Source: Acidobacteriota bacterium (GTDB lineage: Bacteria; Acidobacteriota; Vicinamibacteria; Vicinamibacterales; UBA2999). Taken from it: DNA of 49,683 bases. The position numbers were made by a program, and so were the translations under genes. The notes beneath the pieces were generated by a model. That model was not told where the DNA came from. It worked only from the letters and a program-made list of their open reading frames with translations, and did not search any database. Shown piece after piece: positions 42,304 through 49,683 of the stretch; position 1 is the first letter of the stretch; each line of letters starts with the position of its first letter. The stretch is taken from contig JAUSDY010000005.1 of NCBI GenBank assembly GCA_030650395.1, forward strand, positions 1 through 49,683, written 5' to 3'.

Positions 42304-43256
42304 GTCGTTTGTCTCCAGCTCAATAAGAACAACACCGTTTCCGCGCCCAGCAACAGGCTTGCGATAGTTAGATGCAGAACCTGGGCGGCCAGTAACAGGG
42401 AACCATACGCCATCACCACCCCGACTGCGACCTGAAGGGCCGCCAACGTAAGGACAGCGTACGACCAGCGGACGAGCGGTGAATGTCTCGATACCAGCCA
42501 CGCCGTCAGCAAGACGGCGCCGAGGAGCACGGCCATCGCCGCGTCGCGATGGGCGTAGTCGAGCCAGCCGACCGTGGCGAGCGCATCGGCACGCGCGGTG
42601 CCGGCATCGAGCGCGGCATCAACGCCGCCCCGGACCTGCGTACCGAGCGCGATCTGGATCAACGTGATCACGATCAGCACGCTGATCGACAAACCTAAAG
42701 GTTTGTCGCCACGTAAAGGTTTGTCGCCACCTGAGGGCTGTGGGGACAAACCTTGCTGTGGGGACAAACCTTTAGGTTTGTCCTGGGCGACGACGGTGAC
42801 ATACAACAGCATCTGGACGATCACGAGCGCGACGATCATGTGGATCGTCACGATCCACGCGGCGAGCTCGTGCGCCACGACCCGGCCGCCCAACCATCCC
42901 TGAAATCCCGTCAAGAGCAGCGCCGCGATCGCCGTCCAGAGAATGCGCGGCTCGCGGCGATGGTGGCGCCAGGCCGAGACCACGGTCGCGAGAATCAGGA
43001 ATCCCACTGCCATACCGAGCAGGCGATTCAGGTACTCGGTCCACATCAGCGTGGGGTTGAACTGCGACGCGTCGAACTGCGGCGGCAAGTCTGCCGCCGA
43101 CAGCGGCGGAATCCAGCCGCCGAAGCAGCGCGGCCAGTCGGGGCAGCCCAGCCCCGCGCCGGAGGCGCGAACCAGGCCGCCCACCAGGATCAGGAAATAG
43201 GTGATCGCCGTCGTCCACAGGGCGAGGCGCTGGAAAGATGACAGCCGATGAAACAT
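42300..43256 (-). CDS. ctaA: Heme A synthase (COX15/CtaA family)
   Basis: A 318-residue polytopic membrane protein of the COX15/CtaA family, which oxidises the C8 methyl of heme O to make heme A for cytochrome oxidase. Visible are the first helix (ALWTTAITYFLILVGGLVRASGAGLGCPDWPRCFGGW, with a Cys pair), LVAHELAAWIVTIHMIVALVIVQMLL, LGTQVRGGVDAALD, the heme-ligand type DYAHRDAAMAVLLGA, and QVLHLTIASLLLGAE in the last helix. A loop between two helices holds about 35 residues encoded by four repeat copies (42688-42783). The gene diverges from an ADOP permease with a 29-bp gap. Confidence 0.88.
   Translation of the reverse strand: MFHRLSSFQRLALWTTAITYFLILVGGLVRASGAGLGCPDWPRCFGGWIPPLSAADLPPQFDASQFNPTLMWTEYLNRLLGMAVGFLILATVVSAWRHHRREPRILWTAIAALLLTGFQGWLGGRVVAHELAAWIVTIHMIVALVIVQMLLYVTVVAQDKPKGLSPQQGLSPQPSGGDKPLRGDKPLGLSISVLIVITLIQIALGTQVRGGVDAALDAGTARADALATVGWLDYAHRDAAMAVLLGAVLLTAWLVSRHSPLVRWSYAVLTLAALQVAVGVVMAYGSLLLAAQVLHLTIASLLLGAETVLFLLSWRQTT
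42688..42783 (-). repeat. Cluster of four GACAAACC elements in frame in heme A synthase
   Basis: Full palindromes at 42688-42707 and 42758-42783 plus half copies at 42713-42730 and 42740-42754, in both orientations. They encode DKPKGLSPQ, GLSPQ, DKPLR and DKPLGLS in frame within an extramembrane loop. Confidence 0.82.
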
Positions 43257-43285
43257 TCGGGACCGTTGATCAGTCTAGTGCCTGC

Positions 43286-45739
43286 ATGGCCATCCTTACC
43301 GATCTCAGGCACGCCGTCCGCCTTCTGGGCCGCAGCCCGGTGTTCACGCTGACGTCAATCGCGTCGCTGGCGATCGGCATTGGCGCCGCGGCCACGATCT
43401 TCAGCCTGACCGACGCACTGCTCTTCAAGCCGAGCGCGGGCGTCCGCAACGCGTCCGAAGTGGTCGATATCGGACGATCCGACGAAGGTAGTGGCTTCGA
43501 CAACATGTCGCACCCGCGGTTCAAGTACCTGCACGATCACACGCAGTCGCTGGTGTCGATGGCGGCGGTGGATTTCGGCGGCGGCCCGATGAGCCTCGGC
43601 GAGAACGGATCCAGCGAGCGCATCTTCGGCACGCTGGTCTCGGGCAATTACTTCGACGTGCTCGGCACGCGGCTGGCGCTCGGGCGATTCTTCCGGGCTG
43701 ATGAAGACACCATCCCCGACGAGCGTCCAGTCGTGGTGTTGAGCCACGCCTTCTGGCAACGCCGCTTCCACGGCGACCCCGACATCCTGCACAAGCCGAT
43801 GCGGCTGAACAACCGCGACTTCGCGGTGGTCGGCGTGGCCGAGCCCGGCTTTCTGGGTGCGTCGCTGGTCGGCACCGACGTGTGGGTGCCGATGGCTATG
43901 GTGGCGAACGTTCGCGGACTGCCCACCTCCGACATGCTGACCGAGCCGGGAGGCGTCTGGCACGTGGCGATCGGACGCTTGAAGCCCGGCGTCGCGAAGG
44001 CGCAGGCCCAGGCAGAGTTGAACACGCTGAATGCGGCGTTCAATCAGGCTGAGCCGCGCGCCAATCAACGCCACACGATCGCGGTGATCGGCACGAGCAA
44101 GGTCCCCGGGCCGGTGCGGCTGCCTTTCCTGGCGTTCATTGGTTTTCTGTTCGCACTCACGGGCGCGCTGGTCGCTATTGCCTGCAGCAACGTCGCCGGC
44201 ATGCTGCTGGCGCGCGCGGCCACGCGGCGCCGCGAGATGGCGACGCGTCTCGCGGTGGGCGCCAGCCGCGGGCGGCTGATCGGGCAGCTGCTGACCGAGA
44301 CGCTGGTGCTCTTTGCGGCGGCGGCGATCGCCGCCTTGCCCATCACGCTCTGGTTGATCGCCGGGCTCGAAGGCTTTCTGCCGGCGCTGCCCGTGATCAT
44401 CGATCTCGACTTGAGTGTCAACTGGCGGGTCCTGACCTTCGTCGGCGGCCTCGCGCTCGTCACCGCGATCGTGTTTGGCCTGGCGCCGGCCCGTCATGCG
44501 CTCGGCGCCGACCTGGCGCCGATGCTGCACGGCGCGCACTCGACCGCCGATCGCCGGCGCTTCCGCCTGAGAAACTCGCTCGTGGTGGCGCAAGTCGCGC
44601 TCTCGTTGATGCTGGTCGTGATCGCGTTCCTGTTCGTGCGCACGCTGCAGGCGGCGACGACGATCGACCCGGGATTCGAAACGGCGAACATTCAAATCGC
44701 GTCGGTTGACGTCGCGCTCTCGGGTTACCGCGAGCAGGCGGCGGTCGCGCTCGCGGAACGATTCGAAGAGCGGTTGCGGACCATCAGCGGCGTGACCTCG
44801 GTCGCCACCGCGCGGATGATTCCCATGCAGGGTGGCGGACTGGGCCTGGGCCGCATCACGGTTCCCGGGGTGGCCGGGACCGAACAGAATGGCTCGTGGG
44901 ACGCCGACTGGGACATCGTGTCGCCCGATTATTTCCGGACCATCGACATGGGTGTCGTCGAAGGGCGCGCGTTCACGGCCGCGGACCGCGAGGGTGCGCA
45001 GCAGGTCGCCATCATCAATGCCACGTTCGCGCGAAGGGCATTTCCTGGACAGACGGCGATCGGACGCCATCTGATGCACGAGGTCGGTGAAAACGAGATT
45101 CGTCGGCTCGAGATCGTCGGCGTGGCGCAGGATGCCAAGTACCGCTACATCAGCGAGACAGGCCGGAACTTCATCTACGTGCCGCTGCGACAGCACCCGA
45201 GCAGCCGCCTCGAATTCTTCGTCAAGCATGCGGCCGGCCGGCCGATGGCGCAGGACATCCGCTCGGCGTTTGCCCAGGTCGAATCAAACGTCCCGATCGT
45301 CATGCTGCAGTCGTTTGACGACGCGACGGCATTGGGGCTGTTGCCGCAGCGGCTCACCGCCTGGATTGCGGGCAGCGTAGGGACGATTGGCGTGTTCCTC
45401 GCCGCGCTGGGCCTTTATGGCCTGATGGCGTTCCTGGTGGCGCAGCGCACGCGCGAAATCGCGATCCGCATGGCGCTCGGCGCGTCAAACGGGAACATGC
45501 AGTCGATGGTCTTGAAGCAAGCCGCGCGGCTCGGTGTGATCGGGGGCATCGTCGGCTTGGTACTCGCCGGCGCGATTGGCATGCTGGCGCGAAGCCTGCT
45601 GGTGGGCGTGCCGCCGATCGATCCGGTGGCCTTCGGCGGTACGGCACTGCTGTTCGGCGCTGTGCTTACGCTCGCCGCATGGTCACCTGCGCGGCGAGCG
45701 GCCGCGACAGATCCAGCGACCGCTCTCAGGGCGGAATAG
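43286..45739 (+). CDS. ADOP-type duplicated ABC permease (MacB/FtsX family)
   Basis: An 817-residue membrane protein with two FtsX-type permease halves. The N-terminus (DLRHAVRLLGRSPVFTLTSIASLAIGIGAAATIFSLTDALLF) is the MacB periplasmic-core entry. VALSHAFWQRRFHGDPDILHKPMRLN, then three helices around ACSNVAGMLLARAATRRREMATRLAVGASRGRLIGQLLTETL form the first FtsX domain. A second core domain and the C-terminal IAIRMALGASNGNMQSMVLKQA follow. Such orphan duplicated permeases are expanded in Acidobacteriota. They lack their own ATPase gene here and may transport or sense peptides or lipids at the envelope. ATG 43286 is chosen; the upstream in-frame start would overlap the ctaA 5' end. Confidence 0.9.
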   Translation: MAILTDLRHAVRLLGRSPVFTLTSIASLAIGIGAAATIFSLTDALLFKPSAGVRNASEVVDIGRSDEGSGFDNMSHPRFKYLHDHTQSLVSMAAVDFGGGPMSLGENGSSERIFGTLVSGNYFDVLGTRLALGRFFRADEDTIPDERPVVVLSHAFWQRRFHGDPDILHKPMRLNNRDFAVVGVAEPGFLGASLVGTDVWVPMAMVANVRGLPTSDMLTEPGGVWHVAIGRLKPGVAKAQAQAELNTLNAAFNQAEPRANQRHTIAVIGTSKVPGPVRLPFLAFIGFLFALTGALVAIACSNVAGMLLARAATRRREMATRLAVGASRGRLIGQLLTETLVLFAAAAIAALPITLWLIAGLEGFLPALPVIIDLDLSVNWRVLTFVGGLALVTAIVFGLAPARHALGADLAPMLHGAHSTADRRRFRLRNSLVVAQVALSLMLVVIAFLFVRTLQAATTIDPGFETANIQIASVDVALSGYREQAAVALAERFEERLRTISGVTSVATARMIPMQGGGLGLGRITVPGVAGTEQNGSWDADWDIVSPDYFRTIDMGVVEGRAFTAADREGAQQVAIINATFARRAFPGQTAIGRHLMHEVGENEIRRLEIVGVAQDAKYRYISETGRNFIYVPLRQHPSSRLEFFVKHAAGRPMAQDIRSAFAQVESNVPIVMLQSFDDATALGLLPQRLTAWIAGSVGTIGVFLAALGLYGLMAFLVAQRTREIAIRMALGASNGNMQSMVLKQAARLGVIGGIVGLVLAGAIGMLARSLLVGVPPIDPVAFGGTALLFGAVLTLAAWSPARRAAATDPATALRAE

Positions 45740-45924
45740 GAAGATCTATTGATCTCGTGAGCTGTTGAGCGGTTGATCTGTCTGTTGATCTGCTGACTGG
45801 TGATCGCTCGATCTCATCTCTCGATCTACGAGAGATCGGCAGATCGTTCGAGAGATCGCAAGCTCAACAGATCAACAGACCTATCAAGAGCTCACCACAT
45901 CAAGAGATCGCCAGATGTGCCGTC
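45740..45924. repeat. GATC-dense palindromic spacer between convergent genes
   Basis: This 185-bp gap contains twelve GATC sites within words such as TTGATCTG and GAGATCG. A perfect 12-bp inverted repeat (45781-45792 with 45868-45879) encloses a local hairpin ATCTCTCG / CGAGAGAT (45816-45823 with 45829-45836). It is probably a bidirectional terminator; it resembles the 1102-1242 spacer. Confidence 0.6.
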
Positions 45925-48147
45925 TCATTTAACAACCTCGAAGATCCTGACCATCGGGGTTTCGTTGGGTTTCTGTCCAGACTCGCGAAACTCTTGCGCG
46001 ATGCGGAGGCCGGTGATTGGCGGCACGGGGAAGGCCGGCTGCCAGGGCGAGAGACCGACCACGCGAGCCCCTGCCCCACTTTTTTCTGCCGCCGCCTTTG
46101 CGGCATCGGCGTTTGCAAAGACCTGGCGTCCGGCCACTTCGCAAAATTGTCGGCCGGTGCTGTCGGTGCGGTCCCTGACGGTAACGACGTAGGTGCTGTT
46201 CGCCGGCACCACCGGGCCGCCGCCCGCCACCATCAGCCGATACACCATCGACTGGTAGTACGGCTCGTGGAACAGCCAGATCGGCTGCCACGGATCGCCC
46301 TCGCTGGCCTGCGTGTAGCACAGCGAATAAAAACGCGACGTGGGAATACCCGCCCAGTCGGCGAGGTTCTGGAACCGGCCCCCGAGCGCGCCCGCGCCGG
46401 CTTGGCGAAACGGCAGCTCCCAGTCGACGAGCACGTAGCGCGCGCGCTCCGCCGACAACATCGCCAGCGCCGCGGCTTCATCAGTGGCGGTGTAGAACGC
46501 CGCCGCGTTCGGCGCCCTGACCTGCGTGGGGTTTGAAACGGGCACGCGGTGGCCGGCCTGCACGATCCAATAGCCCTGGTCCCACCAGTTCATCACGGTG
46601 TAACTCGCCGCCGGATTGGTGTCTCCGTAACGCGCGTTGTAGAGTGCGTCGGACCCGAACGGCGGCGGCGTCGACGCGCGCAGCCACTCCATGGCGTTTG
46701 CCCAGTAGTCGGCCATGCCGCCCGCGCGGGTGGTGGTCAGCGCCGCAGGCACGAGGTTGGGCGCGATGGCGAGCCCCGCCACCAGGATCACGGCCACTTC
46801 GCGCTGCAGCGGCATCACGACTCGAACGTTGGGCATTGGATTGCCGGCGTGCGGCACGCCACCCCAATCGAGCACGCGTACCGACAGCCAACCGATCACG
46901 ACCGCGGTGGCCGGCACCAGGTAATAGCCGAACCGGTTCTGACCGATGGTTGCGATGAAGGCCGCGGCGGTGAATATCACGATCAATAAATGATCGAGAC
47001 GGCGAGAGCGCCAGATAGTGAAGGCCAGGGCGATGAGCGCGAGGGCGCCGATGTAAAAGCCGCTGCGGAAGAACGTCCAGGGCTGAAGCCAGTCCCAGTT
47101 GCCGGTGTAGAGGAACAGCGGCCGCGCCTCGAGCACCGCCATGCGCGTGGGGTCGGGGCGAAAGCGGCTCAGATCGCTGGTGACCTGCCGCACGAGGTCC
47201 GGCGCCCACACGTACGCCGCCACCAACAGCGCCGCAGATGCCACGGATAAAGACAACAGGGCCGCAGATGACACAGATGACGCAGATCTAAATACTTTTC
47301 TCTCAGAGACCAACGCGACGATTGCCGATGCGCTCAAGAGGCCGACCAGCGACGCGATCTGCGTGTTGTAGCGAAACATCGCCGGGTTCTGCAGTAACAG
47401 GACGAGGGCAAGCGCGACGATTGCTGCGAGCGCCACGCCACGCGCAGTTGCGACGACGGTCTTTTGCTCGCCGACAAAGGCGCTGACGACGATCCATCCG
47501 GTCAGAATCGCAACGAGGAACGCGCCACTGCTCCACGCCAATAAGTACAGCCCTAAACACACGCCGGCGGCGGTGGGACTCCACGCTCCGGGACTTCGCA
47601 CCAACCACGCCAGCGCTGCGAGCGTGGCGAAAGACAACAAGACTTCGAGCGCGTGGTGATCGACGAAACCGACCAGCGTGCGATCGAGAAAATGGCCGGG
47701 GAGCACGGCGGCGAGGAACGCCGCAATCAGGTTGGCGCGGCGATCGAACGCGATCGTGGCGAGGGCCCAGACCGCGGCGACGGCCAGCACGCCCATGATC
47801 GGCGGCGCCAGCGCGGCGACGCGCTCGATGTAGGCGGTCGGCGCGCTGGGCCCGCGCGTGACGAAGACCACGGTGGCGATGGCCGCATCGAACAGCGGGG
47901 CCACCGCGACGAACTGGCCGTCGGGCGCGGCGTAGGGATCGACCGTGATGTGGTGCGGAAAGTTACGGACCTGGTTTTCGACCAGCCGCACGTGGTACCA
48001 GGCGTCGGTCTCCAGGAAATTGATGCGGGTGGCGCCGCTTGCCCCGAGCGCAGTCGAGGGGAACACATCGCCCCACGGCGCCCACACACGCAACGCCGCA
48101 GAGATGAACAGAATTACTGCAAGGAAGAACAAGTCAGGCTTTCGCAC
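45925..48147 (-). CDS. STT3-family oligosaccharyltransferase
   Basis: A 740-residue membrane enzyme with about 11-13 N-terminal helices and a soluble C-terminal domain of about 250 residues. The STT3/AglB/PglB hallmarks are present: acidic site Asp48 in LETDAWYHVRL of the first outer loop, the second acidic motif GFVDHHALE (Asp163, Glu168), and the sequon-binding NWWDQGYWI near residue 521 (WWDxG). The family moves a lipid-linked glycan to Asn in N-x-S/T of exported proteins. Repeats inserted in frame add PSTALGASG in the first loop and a Ser/Ala-rich stretch within a helix region (47262-47291). The start is GTG 48147. It diverges from a glycosylasparaginase gene. Confidence 0.88.
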   Translation of the reverse strand: MRKPDLFFLAVILFISAALRVWAPWGDVFPSTALGASGATRINFLETDAWYHVRLVENQVRNFPHHITVDPYAAPDGQFVAVAPLFDAAIATVVFVTRGPSAPTAYIERVAALAPPIMGVLAVAAVWALATIAFDRRANLIAAFLAAVLPGHFLDRTLVGFVDHHALEVLLSFATLAALAWLVRSPGAWSPTAAGVCLGLYLLAWSSGAFLVAILTGWIVVSAFVGEQKTVVATARGVALAAIVALALVLLLQNPAMFRYNTQIASLVGLLSASAIVALVSERKVFRSASSVSSAALLSLSVASAALLVAAYVWAPDLVRQVTSDLSRFRPDPTRMAVLEARPLFLYTGNWDWLQPWTFFRSGFYIGALALIALAFTIWRSRRLDHLLIVIFTAAAFIATIGQNRFGYYLVPATAVVIGWLSVRVLDWGGVPHAGNPMPNVRVVMPLQREVAVILVAGLAIAPNLVPAALTTTRAGGMADYWANAMEWLRASTPPPFGSDALYNARYGDTNPAASYTVMNWWDQGYWIVQAGHRVPVSNPTQVRAPNAAAFYTATDEAAALAMLSAERARYVLVDWELPFRQAGAGALGGRFQNLADWAGIPTSRFYSLCYTQASEGDPWQPIWLFHEPYYQSMVYRLMVAGGGPVVPANSTYVVTVRDRTDSTGRQFCEVAGRQVFANADAAKAAAEKSGAGARVVGLSPWQPAFPVPPITGLRIAQEFRESGQKPNETPMVRIFEVVK
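47262..47291 (-). repeat. CGCAGATGACACAGATG word repeat inside STT3
   Basis: GGCCGCAGATGACACAGATG... here matches 48173-48203 (GGCCACAGATGACACAGATA...) closely. In this copy it is in frame and encodes a Ser/Ala-rich segment (RSASSVSSAALL) in a membrane part of STT3. Confidence 0.6.
48043..48062 (-). repeat. CCCCGAGCGCAGTCGAGGGG repeat inside STT3
   Basis: A 20-bp imperfect palindrome in frame coding PSTALGASG in the first outer loop of STT3, just ahead of the catalytic ETD. It is related to the CTGAGCCTGTCGAAGG element at 17180-17197. Confidence 0.55.
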
Positions 48148-48151
48148 GGAT

Positions 48152-48226
48152 GCCGCAGATGATATTCAACCAGGGCCACAGATGACACAGATAACGCAGA
48201 TCACTTTATGGGATAGCATCTGCGGC
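48152..48226. repeat. Inverted word repeat in the STT3/asparaginase divergent gap
   Basis: GCCGCAGATG (48152-48161) pairs with CATCTGCGGC (48217-48226), and CACAGATGACACAGATAACGCAGAT words lie between. It occupies nearly the whole 89-bp divergent gap. A GGGGG tract follows as a possible ribosome binding site for the plus-strand gene. Confidence 0.55.
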
Positions 48227-48236
48227 GGGGGACGTT

Positions 48237-49355
48237 ATGTCGAAAAAAATCACGCGTCGTGAGTTCGTCCAAACGGGTACGGCTGTTGGTGTGGCGATCG
48301 GCGGCGCATCCGCCCCGGTATTCGGGAAGGCGCCGGCGCTGCAGACCAGCAGCGTGAAGCCGGTCGTCGTGGCCTCGAACAACGGCAACGTCTACAAGAA
48401 CGGCGGCGCCCAAACCGGCGTGCAGAAGGCGTTCAACCTGATCACCAGGGGCACCGACGTGCTCGATGCGCTGATCGCCGGCGTCAACAACTGCGAGCTC
48501 GATCCGGCCGAGTCGGGCGTGGGCTATGGCGGCCTGCCCAATGCCGATGGCATCGTGCAGCTCGACTCGTGCTGCATGCACGGGCCGACGAAGCGCGCGG
48601 GTGGGGTCGCCGCCCTCGAAGGCGTCCGGACGCCGTCGCTCGTCGCCAAGGCAGTGCTCGATCACACCGACCACCACCTGCTCGTCGGCAAGGGGGCGCA
48701 GGACTTCGCCCGCAACATGGGCTTCAAGATCGAAGACGACCTCAATACCGAGAAGTCACGCGGGTTGTGGCTGGAGTGGAAGCGGCGAATCGATCCCGAG
48801 CACTATCTCGATCCAAAGAAACGGGGCCAGGCCAGTCACATGGCGGGGCTTAGCATGGTCAGGGACGGTCTCATCGATCCGATGAGCTACTACGGCACCA
48901 TCAACTGCGACGGCGTCAACGCCAAAGGCGAGGTCTGCGGCGTCACCACGACCAGCGGGCTGGCGTGGAAGATCCCGGGGCGCGTCGGCGACTCGCCGAT
49001 TCTCGGCGCCGGCCTCTACGTCGACGGCGACATCGGCGCCGCCGGCTCCACCGGCCGCGGCGAAGCCAACCTCTATAACCTGTGCTCATTCCTCATCGTC
49101 GAGCAGATGCGGATGGGCAAGTCGCCGAAGGATGCCGGCATGGAAGCGCTGCGGCGGATCCAGAAGAACACCGTCGAGAAGCGCCTGCTGAATGCGCGCG
49201 GGCTCCCCAGCTTCGGCATCAGCTTCTACATCGTCAACAAGAAGGGTGAGTACGCCGGCGTGTCGATGTACGGCGCGACGTATGCGGTGTGCACCGAGAA
49301 CGGGCCGCAGACGCTGCAGTGCGAGCCGCTGCATCCCGGCCGCGCGACAGACTAG
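48237..49355 (+). CDS. Tat-exported glycosylasparaginase (N4-GlcNAc-asparaginase family)
   Basis: A 372-residue Ntn-hydrolase. The N-terminus MSKKITRREFVQTG has a twin-arginine motif (Arg7-Arg8) and a hydrophobic segment, so export is by Tat. The body matches aspartylglucosaminidase: GVNNCELDPAESGVGYGGLPNADG, CCMHGPTKRAGGVAALEGVRTPSLVAKAV, and the autocleavage site YYG-TINCDGV, where Thr221 becomes the N-terminal nucleophile. The substrate-pocket segment WKIPGRVGDSPILGAGLYVD then GAAGSTGRGE is fully conserved in style. The family cuts the GlcNAc-Asn bond of N-glycans; some members are plain asparaginases. It is divergent from STT3 and convergent with a probable glycosyltransferase. Confidence 0.88.
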   Translation: MSKKITRREFVQTGTAVGVAIGGASAPVFGKAPALQTSSVKPVVVASNNGNVYKNGGAQTGVQKAFNLITRGTDVLDALIAGVNNCELDPAESGVGYGGLPNADGIVQLDSCCMHGPTKRAGGVAALEGVRTPSLVAKAVLDHTDHHLLVGKGAQDFARNMGFKIEDDLNTEKSRGLWLEWKRRIDPEHYLDPKKRGQASHMAGLSMVRDGLIDPMSYYGTINCDGVNAKGEVCGVTTTSGLAWKIPGRVGDSPILGAGLYVDGDIGAAGSTGRGEANLYNLCSFLIVEQMRMGKSPKDAGMEALRRIQKNTVEKRLLNARGLPSFGISFYIVNKKGEYAGVSMYGATYAVCTENGPQTLQCEPLHPGRATD

Positions 49356-49362
49356 GGTCAAT

Positions 49363-49400
49363 GCAACCACGAAGGTCACGAAGGGCATCTTCGTGGTTGC
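49363..49400. terminator. 12-bp hairpin between convergent genes
   Basis: GCAACCACGAAG (49363-49374) and CTTCGTGGTTGC (49389-49400) pair perfectly around a 14-base loop that repeats CACGAAGG. It ends one base before the stop of the converging gene and is a probable bidirectional terminator. Confidence 0.65.
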
Positions 49401-49401
49401 T

Positions 49402-49683
49402 TTAAGGCAGGCGCTCGGTGGCCAAGTTTTCACCGCGTATGAATCGCTCGCGATCGCTCAGTTGCCACGCGCTGGTGCGGTGCGTGGTCCCCGCCGTGAC
49501 CGCAGGCGGCCAGTCGAGTGCCGCCTGCGGCACGCTCGCGAACTTCGCGCGGAAGGGTTCCAGTTCCCAGGCATCGAGCACGAACCACACGGGCCGCTTC
49601 GCCGTTTGGAGCGCCCCGAGCGCGCGCAGTAGATCCTCAGGTGATGCGGCATCCCATCGAACGATAGGACGGCTGGTGTAGTA
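49402..49683 (-). CDS. C-terminal part of a probable membrane glycosyltransferase
   Basis: Open to the right edge of the window; 93 residues are visible, beginning YYTSRPIVRWDAASPEDLLRAL and ending GENLATERLP. The pattern YxxRPIVRWD, then RPVWFVLDAWELEPFRAKF and ALDWPP, recalls the soluble C-terminal domain of GT39/ArnT-type dolichyl- or polyprenyl-phosphate-mannose protein glycosyltransferases. No catalytic part is in view, so the assignment is tentative. It fits the neighbouring STT3 and glycosylasparaginase genes as part of an envelope glycosylation locus. Confidence 0.5.
   Translation of the reverse strand, partial: YYTSRPIVRWDAASPEDLLRALGALQTAKRPVWFVLDAWELEPFRAKFASVPQAALDWPPAVTAGTTHRTSAWQLSDRERFIRGENLATERLP

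Noticed and set aside
42304-42501. Earlier in-frame start for the TPR lipoprotein
   Set aside because: The extension lies inside ctaA coding sequence on the same strand and would displace the lipoprotein signal; ATG 42303 gives an ATGA overlap.
42688-42783. Possible CRISPR-like array
   Set aside because: Units are palindromes in both orientations with irregular spacing and no unique spacers or cas genes; they are in frame inside a gene.
43355-45229. A 624-codon open frame on the minus strand opposite the ADOP permease
   Set aside because: Arg/Gln/His-rich composition without motifs, entirely antisense to a well-supported permease; a GC-rich shadow frame.
45740-45924. Replication origin suggested by GATC clustering
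   Set aside because: No dnaA/dnaN neighbourhood, no recognisable DnaA boxes or AT-rich unwinding region; convergent gene ends fit a terminator better.

Overview
The window is GC-rich bacterial DNA that looks like Acidobacteriota, probably a Vicinamibacteria-type (subdivision 6) genome. This is inferred from family content: membrane Ser/Thr kinases fused to TolB-like propellers, an ADOP-type duplicated permease, a TolB-propeller amidohydrolase, an ECF sigma operon with HEAT-repeat proteins, DUF1684 and DUF1223 proteins, and an otsA/otsB/GH15 trehalose cluster. No rRNA, tRNA, CRISPR array, transposase gene or phage module was seen.

Layout. 1-1.2 kb: a partial PAP2 phosphatase and a decayed kinase-fold gene. 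1.2-8.6 kb: an exported amidase diverges from a TolB-amidohydrolase followed by an SSS transporter, probably a catabolic unit. 8.6-16.1 kb: a minus-strand run of mostly small overlapping genes (exported methyltransferase, YdeI-like protein, SDR, truncated creatininase, esterase, NUDIX CoA pyrophosphatase, frameshifted HSL-type hydrolase, small membrane and secreted proteins). 16.1-24.2 kb: an M14 carboxypeptidase, two large structured repeats, then an ECF sigma / zinc-finger anti-sigma / HEAT operon. 24.3-25.3 kb: a DinB/YfiT-like enzyme and MscL. 25.3-32.9 kb: one near-complete kinase-propeller gene plus three collapsed copies and a solitary tail, alternating with VapBC, HicBA and an AbiEii-like nucleotidyltransferase pair. 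33-38.7 kb: trehalose synthesis and breakdown plus a GlcD-type flavoprotein. 38.7-45.7 kb: DUF1223, DUF1684, a TPR lipoprotein, heme A synthase and an ADOP permease. 45.9-49.7 kb: an STT3 oligosaccharyltransferase, a Tat-exported glycosylasparaginase and the end of a probable GT39-like glycosyltransferase, which together look like a protein N-glycosylation and deglycosylation locus.

The most unusual feature is not a gene. Short palindromes recur throughout, with a GTRG tetranucleotide beside a stem whose sequence differs between families while the loop stays close to CTTTAG. Many lie in frame inside protein genes: heme A synthase, a TPR lipoprotein, the TolB-amidohydrolase, an esterase and a flavoprotein. 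One 60-bp copy occurs at 58/60 identity in two unrelated genes and encodes the same peptide in the same frame. The architecture resembles REP elements mobilised by RAYT transposases, with the in-gene behaviour of Rickettsia palindromic elements. Elements of this kind also sit at the deletion junctions of two kinase remnants.

A second recurrent signal is a -10-like TANNNT hexamer followed by exactly six bases and then a start codon, seen at seven genes. This implies leaderless transcripts. Several genes carry single-base frameshifts; without reads I cannot separate real decay from assembly error.
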